In this document: piece after piece, positions 60,401-64,000 of the stretch
Layout of the letters: every line of letters starts with the position of its first letter
Numbering within the stretch: position 1 is the stretch's first letter
NCBI GenBank assembly: GCA_029721435.1
Contig: CM056583.1
Span: 47,087,120-47,151,119, forward strand
Source of the DNA: Gymnothorax reevesii
Lineage: Eukaryota > Chordata > Actinopteri > Anguilliformes > Muraenidae
Direction: 5' to 3'
Length of the DNA: 64,000 bases
Translations under genes and position numbers: made by a program
Notes under the pieces: model-generated
Told to the model about the DNA's origin: nothing
Seen by the model: only the letters and a program-made list of their open reading frames with translations
The model's database searches: none

Positions 60401-61038
60401 GAATAGTGGCAGACAATTCTAAATCAGTAATTTTGTCTAATAAATGCAAAATTACATTTCCGTGATGCATGAGAAACGCATAAATATTTATGAAAACATG
60501 GGGTGAATTTATTGCCAAAAGGAATGAATGAAATTGCTCACAGAAATGTGAATTCTATGTGGATGGAGATGGTCGGGTGGGGAGAAACTGTTTGCAAGTG
60601 TTCAATACATCGGTAGTTTTCTTCAGAGTTTGCTTGGAATGCTGTTTGTAACAGGGCATCAGTGCTTCCTTCTCATTTTAGTGTGCTTTGTCACATTCTT
60701 TGTAAGGGCAGGGGGTAAACTGCTCTTTAGCTGCTGTGCTGCTGTCTGCATTTTTATGTGGTAAATACGGTATTATCACAGGAATAAAGACAAATCATTT
60801 CCTAAGGGATGGTGGGCTTCATAAAGAAAGGCAGAGAATCATTTTTCATCATGATCTACTGGCTTCAAAGCTCTACACAGCCACCACTAAGGGCAGATAT
60901 CACCAAATCTTGCCCTCAAATCTAAATCCAGCCATAGTTTTCTTCTCTCCCAGGTAATTAACTAAGTGAACAATTTGTGCATCTGATTGGCCAGTCTGTT
61001 TTCACACCTGACTCTCAGGTGAAAGGACGGTGGAAAAC
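57490..61038. other. Intronic DNA, no gene seen
   Basis: Only the poly-C tract stands out. No exon or bounded transposon recognised. Confidence 0.4.
59610..59632. repeat. Poly-C tract (23 C)
   Basis: Uninterrupted C run followed by AGCAGCC. Length is prone to sequencing error. Confidence 0.9.
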
Positions 61039-61476
61039 CAGGGCTGTGTCAGAATAGACTTTTTTTTGCTAAGGAAAGTTTTTAACTCCAAAAAATTGAT
61101 CCAGAAATAATTACGTGGCAGCCGTGATAAGTGGATTTGAATTATTTCAATTTTAAGGAAAGGTGTCTCAGTGCTTCCTAATTTACCTCCTTTAGCATAG
61201 GGTACACAGAACCTTCCTTTTCGGAAAGAAAGGAGATAACACTATCCCACAATTCTGCGCAGCAGCAATATTTAAAGCGGCAACCATTCATCCAGCTAAT
61301 CGCGTAATGAAACATATAATGGGCGGGGTACTCATGATCATGTTGCCTAGTGTAACTGCATTCGGATTCTCAAATTAGCGCGGTTCCTTTACCTACCTTT
61401 TCCACAAAGGCTAAAGAAAAGTGGTGAAGAATTAGTGGATAGGACGTCATTTTTTTACAATTCGGATGCAGCCCAG
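61039..61476. mobile_element. MITE with GGGCTGTGTC ends
   Basis: Left end CAGGGCTGTGTCAGAATAG; right end, inverted, CTGGGCTGCATCCGAATTG. The body has mirrored purine/pyrimidine stretches (CTAAGGAAAGTTTTTAAC..., AGGTACCTT-like) and a CCCACAATTCTGCGCAGC palindromic centre. The ends are familiar from fish non-autonomous DNA elements. A target duplication was not identified, so the superfamily is open. Confidence 0.65.
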
Positions 61477-61867
61477 TATTGTTTTGTACTGAAGACCATG
61501 TTGAGTTGATTATCCCTGACTCAGGACATTTTTGTTTGTGTTGTAAAGATTCAGAGGGTTAACTTAACAAAAAAAAATGTTGCACAATTCCTTTGGGTGA
61601 AATCACTGTATTCAGTGTAAAACATTAAGGCAAAATGAGATTACCAAATGCGGAAGGTCTTCAAGAGGTGGGATGCATTGTAAATAGCTATACTATTGTA
61701 TATAGTAAGCATATTCTTTGTGTTTTGCTCTAAGAGGTGTTTTGCATTCCCTTTCCTCACTGGAATTCTAGTAAACCAAGCCTTTAGCCCTAAGAAATAT
61801 TTTACGTTACACTGGGGAAATTTTAATCATATTCTTATTAGCACTGTAATGTTATGAAAAACCCTAG

Positions 61868-63640
61868 TCACACTAGAGGCGGAATGAGACGAAATGCTGT
61901 CGGAATGAAAATTATTTGTTTATTCCTGGATATTCAAAGTGTGTTCTGAAAGTTATGACTGCATTCTGAGTGCATTACTAATATGCAGGCCCATTCTTGT
62001 GGCCGGCCCGCATGTTTTGCTCATGCTCAAAACTTTCAAGGTGCGTTCGAAGTGGAGAAATATCGAACGGCATTCGAAGTGTATTCTAACTGCACTCTGA
62101 CTGCATAATAAATATTCTTATTGCATTCCAACAGCATTCAAAACATTCTGATTGCATTCAAGGGAGAATCGAAACAGCGGGCCACGTCAAATCAGAATGC
62201 CAGAATGTTCTGAATGTTCTTTGAATGAGCCAGAATGCACCTTGAGTGCATCTCTATTGCTGTCGGAATCTATTTCAATATTAAAACAATTCAGCTGGAA
62301 TGCACTTCAAATGCCATTGGAATCTTTCGATTGCCACTGGAATCAGCGGCGGCTGATGAACTAGCGTTAGGGGAGGCTGAAACCTATCCCTTAAAAATAA
62401 TGACCTGTTTTCAATCATTCGTTCAAATTTCCATTACAGAAGCTCTGAAAACTCTCAAGATTATCAGGTGTGGTCAGTTTTCATTAATAAGGCATACCTG
62501 TTAACTCTCACGCATTCGGCGTCAGTTTTAGTGGCATATTTACGTTCCCCTGCTGTAGTCAGCAATTAATCAACGCATATGGGACAATTGTGTAACATTC
62601 CAAGTACATTCTGAGTATTTGAGCTACATTCTGTTTTAATTCTTGGACGTTCCATATTTGGCGGCCATTCTGGGAACGTTCTGACTGCATTCCAGGTGAA
62701 TTCTTAAGGCCAACACCCACTGGAAGATATTGGCTACATAATTTCAATGGAGCAACGCCCACTGGCAGCGTCTGACGCGTCAGATTTTTACTTTTCGCCA
62801 CTGCTCAATTTTTGCTATTCGCCACTGCTGATTTTCTGAAGCATCAACACAATAAAAACGCATTTGTCTTTTAGATTACTTCGCACTATTCCGCATTGTC
62901 ATGGTTAGTCACACATTTAGCGGCAACCTCACATGCAGTTGTCAACCTGCTTTTTAACCAAGTTGCAGTTTTGAAAGGAAATCCTTTATCTCGCGGGCAT
63001 TTATTTAAATTATCTGGCGATCTACGGTTAGACAGTACATAACTCAAGGTACACTGATACACTGCTAAGTTAGCTAGCTAGCTAATTTGTTGCTGGGTAA
63101 AGTAAAATGAATCATAATCTTAATTTACTTGCCGTCTAAATTTAGGAGGAAAATTATTGAGATTGACACTCATGGCCTCTCGGTCAGTTGACAGCTGTCA
63201 ATGTTGGCGCGGCTGACGCTTTCAGTGGGCGTTTAAAAGCGTCAAGGCAACGTTCGAAGTTTGCTGCGCCGCACCACTTCGCGGCCAGTGGGCGTTCGGC
63301 TTTACAGCATTCGAGGCACCTTCCGACCAGACTTTGGGTGGTGTTCAGGCAGCAATTGAACTGCACTTGTACTGCATTCAAAGCGCGTTCTAAATATTTT
63401 GACTGCTGTCTAACAGCATTCTAAATATTCCTACCGTGTTCCAACTACATTCAAGCTGCATTCGAGAGCTAATACACCCAGAACGTGCAAGAATCATTTG
63501 AGGCGGGTTCGAAGCACATTCTAAGTATTTGAACGGCATTCTTTCAAAGCTGTAAGAATTTTGGTCAATTTGAAAATCCCGCCCGAATGTTGTGCGAATT
63601 TAGAAAATTCTTAATTCCGGCTGGTTCTGATTGATTTCAG
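61868..63640. repeat. Degenerate GCATTC(N)6 array with nested MITE
   Basis: Runs of GCATTCnnnn / GAATGCnnnn motifs at roughly 11-13-bp spacing occupy 61890-62345, 62590-62700 and 63300-63560. The left border is CACACTAGAGGCGGAATGAG; a possible right border is ATTCCGGCTGGTTCTG at 63615-63630, which would be an inverted partner (CCGGAAT). A second insertion starting CAGCGGCGGCTGATGAAC (62343) separates the first two parts. This is likely one old DNA element whose arms are arrays. Confidence 0.5.
62708..63302. mobile_element. MITE with CCCACTGG ends, nested in the array
   Basis: Left end GGCCAACACCCACTGG; right end, inverted, AGCCGAACGCCCACTGG. Subterminal copies of AACGCCCACTG with AGCGTC nearby occur on both sides (62753-62775 and 63206-63240, inverted), typical of transposase-binding repeats. 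No transposase. GCATTC text resumes immediately to the right. Confidence 0.65.
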
Positions 63641-64000
63641 CTGATTTTGAATTAGTGTTATGGGGGCATTCCAGTCGCAGATAATATTCTTCATTATAGA
63701 GCATCACTATGACCATAGATCCTGTCCCTGGTTTACCTGAAGGTAGTGTGGAGCTGAGAAGAAGAAACATGAAGAGATATGAATGACGTCACCACTCCAT
63801 TCAACTGTCTCTTCAGGAGCCTGCCTTCATGAAATGTCACCAGAGATTAAATTAATTGGCTGCCATAATCATTCCATCTTGAACAAATTGAAATTTGAGC
63901 GGTGCAGTCTTTCTAAAGAGGATATATTTCTTTCATCTTTATCTTAGATGGCACCGCGTGCTATCCTCTGGACTTCATGTTTCTCATTTCATGAGAAATA
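63641..64000. other. Intronic DNA at the right edge
   Basis: Nothing recognised. Confidence 0.4.

Noticed and set aside
1..64000. CRISPR arrays, tRNA or rRNA genes, bacterial operons
   Set aside because: None present; tRNA-like boxes occur only within SINEs, and tandem arrays lack the constant repeat/unique spacer pattern.

Overview
The window looks like intronic DNA from a ray-finned fish, most likely a teleost. It is AT-rich and nearly devoid of genes. It is packed with DNA transposons of teleost type (Tc1/mariner, hAT, Harbinger-like and TTAA-target elements), a sushi/Gypsy-like LTR retrotransposon, solo LTRs, two tRNA-derived SINEs and (CA)n/(TA)n microsatellites. Bacterial features (operons, ribosome binding sites, CRISPR arrays) are absent. 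The species cannot be told from the sequence alone.

The only host coding sequence I can support is one 88-nt internal exon at 35756-35843 (+). It encodes part of a PH domain of the FilGAP family of Rho GTPase-activating proteins, most like ARHGAP24. The rest of the window is then best read as the two very long introns around that exon. No upstream or downstream exon of the gene was recognised.

Layout. 1-2951: 5' part of a Ty3/Gypsy (sushi-like) element on the minus strand, with a 1.15-kb LTR, gag-protease and the start of reverse transcriptase. 3072-3912: a TTAA-flanked MITE. 5375-6003: two fold-back repeats. 8669-10128: a TTAA-flanked, Kolobok-like element. 13971-15530: a Tc1 relic beside a decayed LTR. 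15629-18489: a large element built of inverted arrays of an AGTATACT-rich unit. 18827-19849: a TTAA-flanked element with a possible two-exon mini-gene. 22932-24932: a Tc1 element whose transposase start codon was split by a solo LTR. 30846-32021: a fold-back element and a Harbinger-like MITE. 33753-34460: a second copy of the 14979 LTR family. 35756-35843: the exon. 39690-41545: a minisatellite interrupted by a hAT element, itself carrying a nested tandem array with nuclear-receptor palindromes. 43136-43555: two SINEs. 47960-49738: two convergent Tc1 relics. 56712-57472: another tandem array with paired nuclear-receptor half-sites. 61039-63640: a MITE and a GCATTC-rich array with a nested MITE.

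The items most worth a second look are the predicted self-priming signal of the Gypsy element, the mini-gene inside the TTAA element at 18827, the TREpal and TCAAGGTCA palindromes amplified inside repeats, the transposon split at its start codon, and a dispersed repeat group with CCGTCCGTCC and GGGGGATA/GGGGGCATA signatures that recurs at several places. No function can be shown for any of them from sequence alone.
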